A stretch of 64,000 bases of DNA, from positions 20,680-84,679 of the forward strand of contig CALALX010000121.1 of the NCBI GenBank assembly GCA_937925635.1, in the 5' to 3' direction. The translations under genes and the position numbers were made by a program. Of the stretch, positions 7,915 through 15,473 are shown in pieces. This DNA is from an uncultured Caulobacter sp. (GTDB taxonomy: Bacteria > Pseudomonadota > Alphaproteobacteria > Caulobacterales > Caulobacteraceae). Within the stretch, counting starts at the first letter, position 1; each line of letters opens with the position of its first letter. A model generated the notes under the pieces. That model was not told the origin of the DNA and ran no database searches. It saw nothing but the letters and a program-made list of their open reading frames with translations.

Positions 7915-8295
7915 TCAGGCGGCGAGGCGACGCCAGACCTGGCGGTCGGCTTCCAGCGTGGTGAGTCCGCCGTGCTGCTGGCGATCGTAGAGCAGACCCA
8001 TGACCTCGAAGCCGATCGAGGCATAGCGGGATTGCACGTGGTCGATCGGGCAGCCGCGCGTCGGCGCGATGAACAGGGCGGCGTTGATGTCCGGCTGCTT
8101 GGCGACGATCAGGGCGGCCAGGCGCATGGCGCGCTCCGGCGCGACGCGATGCAGCAGAGGCTCTTCCGCGAACATCTCGCAGCCGAGCTGGTTCACGAAC
8201 GGCATGGTCAGCTTGGCGAACCTGCGCGCCGCCACCGGCGGGGTAAGGTCGAGCGTGTCGAGGTTGAGGACAACCTCGTTCATCAGAAAGAGCAT
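7915..8295 (-). CDS. Conserved hypothetical protein
   Basis: This 126-residue soluble protein has no signal peptide. It reads as a mixed helical domain (PPVAARRFAKLTMPFVNQLG, APERAMRLAALIVAKQPDIN, RYASIGFEVMGLLY). I cannot assign a family. Normal codon use and separation from its neighbours make it a likely real gene. It lies between the peptidase and the DUF1491 gene, all on the reverse strand. Confidence 0.6.
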   Translation of the reverse strand: MLFLMNEVVLNLDTLDLTPPVAARRFAKLTMPFVNQLGCEMFAEEPLLHRVAPERAMRLAALIVAKQPDINAALFIAPTRGCPIDHVQSRYASIGFEVMGLLYDRQQHGGLTTLEADRQVWRRLAA

Positions 8296-8391
8296 GGGCG
8301 TACTGCGGCCGGGGGACTTTTCAGGCTCACCCTAGGCCGCCGGGGCTTTCAGCCGCGTTTAGGAACGCGGTTAACGGGCGAAGGCCCGAGA

Positions 8392-8724
8392 TCAGGTCTT
8401 CTCGACCGCCTCGACCAGGAAGTGACGGCCTTCGGCGTCCTCGATTTCGACGACCCACAGATCGGGATCGATGCGGACGGCGCGCGCGATGTAGGCGTCG
8501 AGATCAGGCTCGACCTCGGATTTCACCGGCTGCATCCAGACCCGCTCGCCGTCGCCACGCGTGGCTTCGCTGTAGAGCACCGCCGTGCCGGACCGGCGAT
8601 TGACCACCTTGACCAGGACAGCGCCGGCCCGCGGATCGCCCTTGCGCGCGACGGCCGCGAACGCTCCGCCCTGCTCGGCCCGCCGGATCAGGGCGCCGAC
8701 CCAGATGTCGCTCGAAAGAAGCAA
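8392..8724 (-). CDS. DUF1491 family protein
   Basis: This 110-residue protein matches the DUF1491 pattern seen in alphaproteobacteria: an N-terminal LSSDIWVGALIRRAEQGGAF, a central GDPRAGAVLVKVVNR strand region and a C-terminal IDPDLWVVEIEDAEGRHFL. It is soluble, with no known enzymatic activity. It starts 80 bases from the divergent gene at 8805, so the short gap should hold both promoters. Confidence 0.8.
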   Translation of the reverse strand: MLLSSDIWVGALIRRAEQGGAFAAVARKGDPRAGAVLVKVVNRRSGTAVLYSEATRGDGERVWMQPVKSEVEPDLDAYIARAVRIDPDLWVVEIEDAEGRHFLVEAVEKT

Positions 8725-8804
8725 GACGCCTCCGCTAACCGAACCGCAACCCGCGTTCGCCTAAGTTCGCGGGGGTCGCGAAGCATAGGGGAAAAGAACA
8801 GGCC

Positions 8805-9710
8805 ATGACGAGCCCGCGCGGCCGATGGACGGGATGGATCGCCGGAGTCGGCGTCCTGGCCCTCGCCACCTCGGCCCTCGCCGCCAGCGCCCTGGACCTG
8901 CTCTACGAGCGGACGGTGATGACCGCCGCCGACGCTCGCTGCCGCCTGTTCGAGCCGGCGGTGGGCGCGGCGCTCGACTCATCCCGCGCCCAGGCTCGCG
9001 GCGCGTCGCTGCGCTCCGGGGCCAACGCCGCCGCGATCGCGGAAACGGAACGCCGGGCCCGTTCGCGCGCGGCGGCCACGCCCTGCGGGTCGAAGGACAT
9101 GACCGTCGCCGCCGATCGCGTGCGGCTGGCCTTCGCTGGCTATGCCAAGCTCAGCCGGATGACCTGGCCGGGGGACACCGCCGACTGGCGCGGCGACCGC
9201 ACGATCACGCGCCGGGGACCGTTGTGGCGCCTGGCCCAGACCTCTGCCTTCGGGCCCGACCGCATGGTCTTCGGCCTAGCCGGCGAGGAGGCGCCCGGGA
9301 CCCTGCAGGCGGCCGTGACCTTCGCGGACGGCCGCACGCCCTACGCCGCGCGGCTGGTGATGCGCGATCAGAACCGCGCGCCGCGGCCCTATCTCGACCG
9401 CACCAGGGCCGGCGCGGGCGGCAAGCTGCCTTTGAAAGCCCGCACGCCGCCGCCGGGAGCCACCCGGGCTATCGCCGCCGAGGCGCGCAGCGTCTCGCCG
9501 GAACGACTGCGCCCCGTCGGCGCCAAATCCGCCCTGGTCTTCCGGTTCCCGATGCGGGCGGCCGACGCGCTCGCCGACCTCGATCCTCGCGAGGCCGTGG
9601 CCGTCGACTTCGTGTTCGCTGGTCCGCGGGGCGACGAGGTGCGACGCGCCTATGTCGAGGTTGGCGACTTCGCGGCCGGCCGAGCCTTCCTGAGGGTTCC
9701 GGTCAGCTAG
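8805..9710 (+). CDS. Exported hypothetical protein
   Basis: This 301-residue protein has a basic N-terminus and a hydrophobic segment (WIAGVGVLALATSALAASA) that acts as a signal peptide or anchor. The rest is a periplasmic domain with two cysteines (ADARCRLFEP, AATPCGSKD) and a mainly beta second half. I recognise no family. The stop TAG at 9708-9710 overlaps the reverse-strand stop of the DivJ-like kinase in a shared CTAG. Confidence 0.62.
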   Translation: MTSPRGRWTGWIAGVGVLALATSALAASALDLLYERTVMTAADARCRLFEPAVGAALDSSRAQARGASLRSGANAAAIAETERRARSRAAATPCGSKDMTVAADRVRLAFAGYAKLSRMTWPGDTADWRGDRTITRRGPLWRLAQTSAFGPDRMVFGLAGEEAPGTLQAAVTFADGRTPYAARLVMRDQNRAPRPYLDRTRAGAGGKLPLKARTPPPGATRAIAAEARSVSPERLRPVGAKSALVFRFPMRAADALADLDPREAVAVDFVFAGPRGDEVRRAYVEVGDFAAGRAFLRVPVS

Positions 9711-11410
9711 CGGAGCGGATTGAAGGCGATGACATTGTCGCCGACCGGGGGCGGCAGACCGCGCCCGGCCGACAGCAGGACCGGCAGGCGCACCGCGACG
9801 GTGGTCCCTTCGCCCAGCACGCTCTCAATGGTCATTTCGCCGCCGTGCAACTCGGCGAAGGACCGCACCAGCGACAGACCCAGGCCGGTGCCCATCTGAC
9901 GCCGGCTGTTGTCGCCGACCTGCTCGTAGGGTCGACCCAGGCGCTCAAGGTCCTCCCTGGAAATGCCGACGCCGGTGTCGGCCACGATCAGTTCCAGTTC
10001 GCCGTCGTAGCCGTGGGCGGTGACGGTCACCGAGCCGCCCTTGGGGGTGAACTTCAGCGCGTTGGAGACAAGGTTCAGCACGATCTGCTTGATCGCCCGG
10101 CGATCGGCGTCGACCTCCATCGGCTCCGTCGGCAGAACGCCGCGCAGCCGAACGCCGACGCCGTCGGCCTGCAGGCGCATCAGGCGAAGCGACGCCGACA
10201 CCGCCTCGCGCGCATCGAAGGTCTCGCGCGAAAGCTGGAAGCGCTCGGCCTCGATCTTCGACATGTCGAGCACGTCATTGATCAAGTCCAGCAGATGCTG
10301 GCCGGATTCGTGGATCAGCTCACCGTACTCGGCGTACTTGTCGGGAAGGGCCCCGAACATCCTGGCGCGCATGATGTCCGAGAACCCCATGATGGCGTTC
10401 AGCGGCGTGCGCAATTCGTGGCTCATGTTGGCCAGGAAGCGCGACTTGCCGGCGGCCAGAGCCTCGGCGTCCTGACGCGCCTGATCGAGCGAGGTTTCCC
10501 GCGCCCGCTCGCCCGTGGCGTCCCGGACGACCGCCAGAAGGAGATTTTCCTCGACGCGGCGGATCCGCACCGAGGCCCAGCGGTCCATGGCCCCCGCGGG
10601 CGCGAAGCCGACCTCGGCCCAGCCGTCCGAGGCGGCGGCGCGCAGCGCGTCCTGGATAGCGGCGCGGTCAGGCCCGTTCTGGGCGGCGGCGAGCAGGCCA
10701 TTGGCGGCCACGGCCTCGGCGGCGACGCCCTCAGGCGCCCGGCCGTACATCGCGCGGATCTTTCCGTGCGGGAACAGCGACAGGATCAGCCACGGCTGCT
10801 CGTCGAGCACAGCCCGCAGGCGCTCGACCTCGTCGTCGCGACGAACCTCTCGGCGATTGGCGCGGCGTTCCGCCAGGATCAGCCCCACGCCGAGCCCCAG
10901 TCCCGTCGTCGCCAGCGCCAACAGCCCGGCCCAGAAGCCCGGGCCGCCGGCCTCCGCGGGAGGCGCAACACCCGACAGGCCGGCCAGCGCCGCCACCGTC
11001 GCGGCGATGAAGGCGAGGGCCGCGCCCTCGGCCAGGCGGCGACCGCCGCCAAGGGCCGACGCGGCCGCGACCGGCGCCAGGCACCAGACCGCCAGAGGGC
11101 CCGCCACGCCGCCGGCCAGGACGCAGGCCAGGCCGCCGGCCGCGCTCCACAGGGCCAGCATCAGGCTCCGTCGCGACTCCGTCGTCAGCGCCCCGGGCAG
11201 GAGGCCGACCGCGGCAGGAGCCGCTCCGACCAGCAGCGCCGGCACGATGGGCCAGAGTCTGTCAGGATAGGCGAAGGCCAGGCTGATCGCCGCCGAGACG
11301 CAAGCCGACAGCCAGCCGGCGCACCAGAGCCGCGCGGCGCCCAGGGTGTCCGCGTGCGCCGCCGGGGCGACGGCGCCGGGATCGGCTTCGTCGGTCGCGC
11401 TTTCGCCCAC
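9707..11410 (-). CDS. divJ: Membrane histidine kinase, DivJ-like
   Basis: This predicted 567-residue sensor kinase has about six N-terminal membrane segments, a PAS-like linker (PWLILSLFPHGKIRAMYGRAPEG), an H-box MSHELRTPLNAIMGFS with His341, and a full ATPase domain (N box LNLVSNALKFTP, G1 VADTGVGIS, G2 GTGLGLSLV). The multi-pass, no-large-periplasmic-domain layout and kinase core resemble Caulobacter DivJ, the kinase acting on DivK and PleD. The frame is open to 11641, but GTG 11410 is preferred: it follows GGAAGGA and removes a 77-residue Arg-rich tail. A small orphan kinase is transcribed divergently next to it. The divJ name is an inference from layout and context. Confidence 0.68.
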   Translation of the reverse strand: MGESATDEADPGAVAPAAHADTLGAARLWCAGWLSACVSAAISLAFAYPDRLWPIVPALLVGAAPAAVGLLPGALTTESRRSLMLALWSAAGGLACVLAGGVAGPLAVWCLAPVAAASALGGGRRLAEGAALAFIAATVAALAGLSGVAPPAEAGGPGFWAGLLALATTGLGLGVGLILAERRANRREVRRDDEVERLRAVLDEQPWLILSLFPHGKIRAMYGRAPEGVAAEAVAANGLLAAAQNGPDRAAIQDALRAAASDGWAEVGFAPAGAMDRWASVRIRRVEENLLLAVVRDATGERARETSLDQARQDAEALAAGKSRFLANMSHELRTPLNAIMGFSDIMRARMFGALPDKYAEYGELIHESGQHLLDLINDVLDMSKIEAERFQLSRETFDAREAVSASLRLMRLQADGVGVRLRGVLPTEPMEVDADRRAIKQIVLNLVSNALKFTPKGGSVTVTAHGYDGELELIVADTGVGISREDLERLGRPYEQVGDNSRRQMGTGLGLSLVRSFAELHGGEMTIESVLGEGTTVAVRLPVLLSAGRGLPPPVGDNVIAFNPLR

Positions 11411-11602
11411 TGGTCCTTCCGTCCCCTCGCCCGCCTTCGAGCTCGACGGGAAGACTATCCTTCTCGCGGAGTCGGCTCCAGACCGCTCGCGCCCCGCGCG
11501 ACGCACGACCGTGGAGTTCGCCAAGCCGACTGTGGACGGAAATCTCCTTATCGGAAACGGACCGGTAAGCGCGTTGGCCCACAATGGGGGGTAGTCGCAG
11601 AC

Positions 11603-12406
11603 ATGAGGCTTGCGCCGCCGATGCCCCGGACGGCCCGCCAATCGACCGACCCGCCATCACGCGACGCCGCCGAATCCCGCCGCGAGGACCACCTCGCGCG
11701 TCACGCCGCCGGCCTCGACGAGGGCAAGCGTCAGTTCCTGCGCATGGTCAGTCACGAACTGCGGACACCGCTGAATTCGATCATCGGCTTCTCCGAGATC
11801 CTGATCGCGGAGCTGTATGGCCCGCTGGGCGCTCGACAGTACCGCGAGTATGCGCAGCACATACGCCAGAGCGGCGACAGGCTGCTCAAACTGGTCAACC
11901 AGATTCTTGAGATCGCGCGGCTGGAAGGCCAGGTCGTCGACCTGGATCCGCGTCCGGAGGCCCTGGACCACGTCTTCGATGATGTGCGCGTTCAGGTGAA
12001 GGAGGAACTGGCTCTGCACCGCGCTCACCTCGTCGTCGAGGACGAGGGCGCCCTTCCCACCGTGATCGCGGACGCCCGCGGCGTTCGAAGTCTCTTCCGG
12101 AACCTGGTCGAGAACGCCATCGTCTACGGGCCGGACTTCGGAACGGTGGCCGTTCGCGCCCGCCGCCGGGGCGCAACGGTCGAGATCGACATCGAGGACA
12201 ATGGCGAAGGCGTCGACCCGGCCGACATTCCGAGGCTCATGAATCCCTTTGCGCAAGGAGAGAACGCCCTGACCCGCGACTCCGACGGGGCAGGTCTCGG
12301 TCTCTCCATCGCCCGCCTCACCGCCCAGGCGATGGGCGGCGCGCTGGTCATGACCAGCGCGCCGGGCCTGGGAACGTGCGTCACAGTGACCTTGCCCGCG
12401 GCCTGA
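11603..12406 (+). CDS. Small cytosolic histidine kinase (orphan)
   Basis: This 267-residue protein is almost only a kinase core: a short N-terminal stretch, dimerisation helix with MVSHELRTPLNSIIGFS (His51), N box FRNLVENAIVYGPD, G1 IEDNGEGVDP, F box and G2 GAGLGLSIAR. It has no sensor domain and no membrane segment, and no response regulator is adjacent. It is divergent from the DivJ-like gene; in Caulobacter an orphan kinase also neighbours divJ, which supports the assignment from memory only. The frame is open far upstream, across the antisense of the DivJ-like gene, but only this part codes. The ATG at 11603 has a poor ribosome-binding site. Confidence 0.82.
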   Translation: MRLAPPMPRTARQSTDPPSRDAAESRREDHLARHAAGLDEGKRQFLRMVSHELRTPLNSIIGFSEILIAELYGPLGARQYREYAQHIRQSGDRLLKLVNQILEIARLEGQVVDLDPRPEALDHVFDDVRVQVKEELALHRAHLVVEDEGALPTVIADARGVRSLFRNLVENAIVYGPDFGTVAVRARRRGATVEIDIEDNGEGVDPADIPRLMNPFAQGENALTRDSDGAGLGLSIARLTAQAMGGALVMTSAPGLGTCVTVTLPAA

Positions 12407-12428
12407 CGGCCCCTTAAGTCCCCGGCGC

Positions 12429-12854
12429 ATGGCCGAGACGATTACATCCGCGCTGGAAGACCTGGTCGCCGAGTTCGAACTGCTCGGCGACTGGGAAGAA
12501 CGCTACCGCTACGTGATTGACCTCGGTCGGGAGCTTGAGCCCCTGACCGACGGCGAGCGATCGGAGGCGAACAAGGTGCGCGGGTGCGCCAGCCAGGTGT
12601 GGCTGGTGACCGAGCCGCAGGCCGACGGCACGATCCGCTTCCGTGGCGACTCCGACGCCCACATCGTACGTGGCCTGATCGCCGTCCTGCTGCGGCTGTT
12701 TTCCGGCAAGTCGGCCTCCGAGATCGCCGGCTTCGACGCGAAGGCGGCCTTCGACCGGCTCGGCCTGGCGGGCGCGCTGTCGAGTCAGCGCTCGAACGGC
12801 CTGGCCTCGATGGCTGCCCGCATCGCGCGCGACGCCAGCGCCCTGGCGGCCTGA
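12429..12854 (+). CDS. sufE: SufE-family cysteine desulfurase activator
   Basis: SufE accepts persulfide sulfur from the SufS desulfurase for Fe-S cluster assembly. The 141-residue length is typical. The family signature is clear: EFELLGDWEERYRYVIDLGR, then VRGCASQVWL with the sulfur-accepting Cys53, and the helical C-terminus with SNGLASMAARI. It lies 22 bases after the orphan kinase on the same strand and could be cotranscribed. No other suf gene is in the window. Confidence 0.92.
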   Translation: MAETITSALEDLVAEFELLGDWEERYRYVIDLGRELEPLTDGERSEANKVRGCASQVWLVTEPQADGTIRFRGDSDAHIVRGLIAVLLRLFSGKSASEIAGFDAKAAFDRLGLAGALSSQRSNGLASMAARIARDASALAA

Positions 12855-12858
12855 AAGG

Positions 12859-13581
12859 TCAGCCGATCCCATAGTGGACGGCCAACCGCTGCAGGGCCAG
12901 TTTCAGCACCGTCTTGCCGGAACGCCTGGGCAGGCCGAGATCACGCTCCGCCGCGTCCAGCGCCGATCCGGCGAAGCAGACGTGCTGCAAGATTTCACGC
13001 AGACCCGGACCGACGGCGTCCAAGGCGCGGGCGATCCGGTCCTTGGCGGCGCGGGCCTTCTCGGCCGGCTCCAGCCCTCGGCCGCGAGCGCCTCGGGCCC
13101 TGGGTCCGGCGTCCCAGGCCATGGTCAGGCGACCGACCACGCCGGCCAGCGCGAAGTCTTCCCGCAGCCTCTCCGCCGCGGCGATCTCCGCCAGGGTCAG
13201 CCAGCGTCGTCCGCCCGCGTCTTGACGCCGGGCCAGCCAGGCGATCGGCGACTCGCCGAGGTTGGCGGAGCGTGTCGCACGACGGCCGTCGGGCTCGACG
13301 ACCTCGCGTTGGCCGGCGATGACGCTGGGGCGGCCGGGCTCGGCCGTCGACGCCTCCGACGGTCGATGCGTTAGTCGCCAACCGCCTCCCGGCAAGGGAG
13401 TGAGGCCGGACTCGCGAGTCAGACGCGCAAACACCGCCTCGTCGATGCGAAGGGCCGGTCGGCGCCGGCGGTCCGCGCCGAGCCGCACGGCATAGGCGCC
13501 CGGACCCGCCGCCTGAAGGGACGCGCCCGTCCGGCACAGCAGCACGACCGCCCGGCCGGCGATGCGGTCAGGATCGCTCAC
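12859..13581 (-). CDS. DUF6456 domain protein
   Basis: This 240-residue protein ends in the DUF6456 helical domain: LREDFALAGVVGRLTMAWD, ALDAVGPGLREILQHVCF and RSGKTVLKLALQRLAVHYG. Its N-terminal half is a poorly conserved domain with beta character. DUF6456 proteins are regarded as probable DNA-associated regulators in alphaproteobacteria; the function is not established. The GTG start at 13581 overlaps the stop of the upstream DnaA-IV-like gene (GTGA), indicating translational coupling and a shared role. The stop is four bases from the convergent sufE stop. Confidence 0.78.
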   Translation of the reverse strand: MSDPDRIAGRAVVLLCRTGASLQAAGPGAYAVRLGADRRRRPALRIDEAVFARLTRESGLTPLPGGGWRLTHRPSEASTAEPGRPSVIAGQREVVEPDGRRATRSANLGESPIAWLARRQDAGGRRWLTLAEIAAAERLREDFALAGVVGRLTMAWDAGPRARGARGRGLEPAEKARAAKDRIARALDAVGPGLREILQHVCFAGSALDAAERDLGLPRRSGKTVLKLALQRLAVHYGIG

Positions 13582-13946
13582 GGGCGCGCCTCCGGCGCCT
13601 CGGCCGCCTGCCGCACGCAGGCCTCCATGCTCGACAGTCGGGCGTCGAACCTGGCGTCCTCGCGCAGATCCTCGATCAACTGCACCGCGTGACTGGCCGT
13701 TGTTCGGTCGCGACCGAAGGCGGCCGCGGCGCGCCACATCGGCCAGCCCAGCACGATGTGGATCAGATAGATGGCTGTCTGGCGGGCGCGAGCCGCGGCG
13801 GCGGTCGTGCGGCGGCGCGCCTCGATCTCACGCGGCGGCACGTCCATCATCATCGCCACGAGACTGGTCACGAAGGCGACCATCAACCGTTCGCGGCGGA
13901 AATCACGGGCTTCGGCGAAGCCCCTGTCCTCGATCTGCAAGCTCAT
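13578..13946 (-). CDS. Stand-alone DnaA domain IV-like DNA-binding protein
   Basis: This 122-residue protein reads as an isolated DnaA C-terminal DNA-binding domain: an early helix, REIEARRRTTAAAARARQTAIYLIH, and a signature helix-turn-helix AFGRDRTTASHAVQLIEDL. DnaA normally has GRDHTTVLHA here; the base-contacting His is Arg in this protein, so the DNA specificity may differ from a DnaA box. It lacks the AAA+ domain and so cannot act as an initiator. It is coupled by a four-base overlap to the DUF6456 gene. An AT-rich inverted repeat (14024-14050) lies about 78 bases upstream and is a candidate target or operator. Confidence 0.78.
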   Translation of the reverse strand: MSLQIEDRGFAEARDFRRERLMVAFVTSLVAMMMDVPPREIEARRRTTAAAARARQTAIYLIHIVLGWPMWRAAAAFGRDRTTASHAVQLIEDLREDARFDARLSSMEACVRQAAEAPEARP

Positions 13947-14023
13947 CCGGTCCTCGTCGGCGCCGATCGTCTGGACCGCGCCATTCCGACAGTCTGTCGC
14001 CGTCGGCGTCCTGGAGGATAAAA

Positions 14024-14050
14024 TTCCTATTCATTGTCGATCAATAGGAA
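14024..14050. promoter_or_regulatory. AT-rich inverted repeat, operator-like
   Basis: Arms ttcctatt (14024-14031) and aataggaa (14043-14050) are perfect 8-bp inverted repeats around an 11-base spacer, in a pocket of AT-rich sequence. It lies upstream of the DnaA-IV-like gene (start 13946) and downstream of the PAS gene stop, so operator is the better reading. On the reverse strand the repeat is followed by TTTTA, so termination of the PAS transcript is the alternative. Confidence 0.45.
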
Positions 14051-14113
14051 AATTATCAGATCGCCACAAGGGTTTGCGCCGAGCGTATCGGCCGCGTGAA
14101 CGGGGATAGAATG

Positions 14114-14133
14114 CGGCGGCCGCGAGGCCGCCG
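14114..14133 (-). terminator. GC-rich hairpin after the PAS gene
   Basis: Arms cggcggcc (14114-14121) and ggccgccg (14126-14133) pair perfectly around a four-base loop, six bases past the reverse-strand stop of the PAS gene. There is no T-run, so intrinsic termination is uncertain. Confidence 0.35.
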
Positions 14134-14138
14134 GCGGA

Positions 14139-14633
14139 TCAAGCCGCGCGAATGCCGCTGCCCAGGTCACCCTGCAGGCCCACGACCGCGTCGTAGCCGA
14201 GGATCATGTCGACGTCCTTGCCGTTGCTGGCCAACGGCAGTCGCAGCCACAGCAACGACATATGCCCGGCGCCGCGCCAGGCCAGGTTGTGGCAGCCGAC
14301 GCCGGGGCGGCCGTCGGCGACGATCCGATCGAGCTCCTCGCGCCAGTACTCCGCCGCCCGCGCGCCATAGACATCACTGAGGGCGCGACCGGTGATCTCT
14401 CGGCCATAGACGTTGTAGAGGCCGGTGCCGGCCAGGCGCAGGCGATAGTCGCGGCGGCCGTCGCCGGACAGAACGTCGATCAGGCTGATCGTGGGCAGAA
14501 GGCGCTTGAACCCTTCGGGGTTGATGTCCGCCCGCCCGGGAAGCCGGCCGGCCTGGCGAAGGGACGCCCAGTAAGCGAACAACTCTTCGTGGGCGCGGGC
14601 GGCTGTCGCCGAAGCGCCCAGTTGCGCGACCAT
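14139..14633 (-). CDS. Single-domain PAS protein (PAS_5 type)
   Basis: This 164-residue soluble protein is one PAS-like domain of the PAS_5 type. Characteristic segments are LFAYWASLRQAGRLPGRADI, RLLPTISLIDVL, YRLRLAGTGLYNVYGREITG and the final MSLLWLRLPLASNG/ILGYDAVV strands. There is no output domain, so it probably acts by binding a partner. In Caulobacter the single-PAS protein MopJ works with DivJ and DivL; orthology is not shown here, but a DivJ-like gene is nearby. A near-perfect CtrA-type site (14672-14687) lies 39-54 bases upstream of the start. Confidence 0.75.
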   Translation of the reverse strand: MVAQLGASATAARAHEELFAYWASLRQAGRLPGRADINPEGFKRLLPTISLIDVLSGDGRRDYRLRLAGTGLYNVYGREITGRALSDVYGARAAEYWREELDRIVADGRPGVGCHNLAWRGAGHMSLLWLRLPLASNGKDVDMILGYDAVVGLQGDLGSGIRAA

Positions 14634-14671
14634 CTACAGAATCCTTAACAACCCCTTGGAATCACCCGCGA

Positions 14672-14687
14672 TTCACTATCGCTTAAC
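14672..14687. promoter_or_regulatory. Near-consensus CtrA-type site upstream of the PAS gene
   Basis: TTCA (14672-14675), seven bases and TTAAC (14683-14687) match TTAA-N7-TTAAC with one mismatch. The position 39-54 bases upstream of the PAS gene ATG suits control of that promoter. A lone TTAAC half-site is also at 14645. Confidence 0.4.
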
Positions 14688-14790
14688 CGGCGAATCGGGG
14701 AAAGCGAAAATCGCGCCTCGCGACAAACTTTCGCAGCGAGAGTCAAGCGGAAGGCGAACTATGTTCGCCGACTCGGCGGGCGCGCCAACG

Positions 14791-14822
14791 CAAAAAGGGC
14801 GGCCGCCGAAGCCGCCGCCCTT
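14791..14822 (-). terminator. Rho-independent terminator of mucR
   Basis: On the reverse strand, arms AAGGGCGGC and GCCGCCCTT (14814-14822 and 14795-14803) form a stem that is followed by a run of T (forward caaaaa at 14791-14796). It lies 23 bases past the mucR stop. Confidence 0.75.
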
Positions 14823-14844
14823 GCCGTTCGAAACCTGAAGGCGT

Positions 14845-15264
14845 CTAGCGCTTCTTCTTGGCGGCCTGGCGACCGCCCTGGCCCAGACCCATCTGCTTGG
14901 CCAGATCAGAGCGCGCCTTGGCGTAGTTCGGCGCCACCATCGGGTAGTCCTTCGGCAGGCCCCACTTGGCGCGGTATTCCTCGGGGCTCATGTTGTACTT
15001 GGTGCGCAGGTGCCGCTTCAGGGACTTGAACTTGCGTCCGTCCTCAAGACACACAAGGTGGTCGGGCGTGATCGAACGACGGACCGGCACGGCCGGCTCC
15101 TTAGGCGCGGCCTCGACGGTCACCGAGCCCGCGGCGACATCGGTGAGGGCCCGATGGACATTCTGAATCAGGTTCGGAATATCGCCGGCCGCGACGGTGT
15201 TGTTACCGACGTAGGCGGAAACGATGTCCGTCGTCATTTCAATGATCGCTGATTTGTCTTCCAT
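14845..15264 (-). CDS. mucR: MucR/Ros-family zinc-finger transcriptional regulator
   Basis: This 139-residue protein is a clear MucR/Ros-type regulator: N-terminal oligomerisation region (TTDIVSAYVGNNTVAAGDIP, LIQNVHRAL), then the Ros finger with VCLEDGRKFKSLKRHLRTKYN and SPEEYRAKWGLPKDYPMVAPNYA, and a basic C-terminus (AAKKKR). In this branch the first zinc ligand segment is VCLEDG with a single Cys, as usual for MucR. In Caulobacter MucR silences G1-phase genes at CtrA target promoters. ATG 15264 is preferred over GTG 15282 because of GAAGG just upstream. Paralogues may exist, so the number (mucR1 or mucR2) is not assigned. Confidence 0.92.
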   Translation of the reverse strand: MEDKSAIIEMTTDIVSAYVGNNTVAAGDIPNLIQNVHRALTDVAAGSVTVEAAPKEPAVPVRRSITPDHLVCLEDGRKFKSLKRHLRTKYNMSPEEYRAKWGLPKDYPMVAPNYAKARSDLAKQMGLGQGGRQAAKKKR

Positions 15265-15473
15265 CTGGCCTTCGCCCACCACATGAATGATTACGAGAGA
15301 CCGGAATCAGCCGACCTCAATGCTGTTCCCGCGTGCATATAGGCGCCCCAGGCCGCGCACAAGCACCTCGAAGCTAGAAACCGGCGAATTCAATTAAGAT
15401 GTCGCCAACTCTCAAGTTGACGCTGTAAATGCAGAGCGTGCGCTGCATTGCGATGAATTGTGATGCGCGAAGG

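Noticed and set aside
9707..11641. The longest start (11641) of the DivJ-like kinase
   Set aside because: The extra 77 residues are Arg/Ser-rich without a domain, overlap the divergent kinase start and have no ribosome-binding site. GTG 11410 fits better.
8825..12406. A 1193-residue forward open frame
   Set aside because: Most of it is another frame of the exported protein and the antisense of the DivJ-like kinase, with Arg-rich meaningless sequence. Only the last 267 codons (from 11603) encode a protein.
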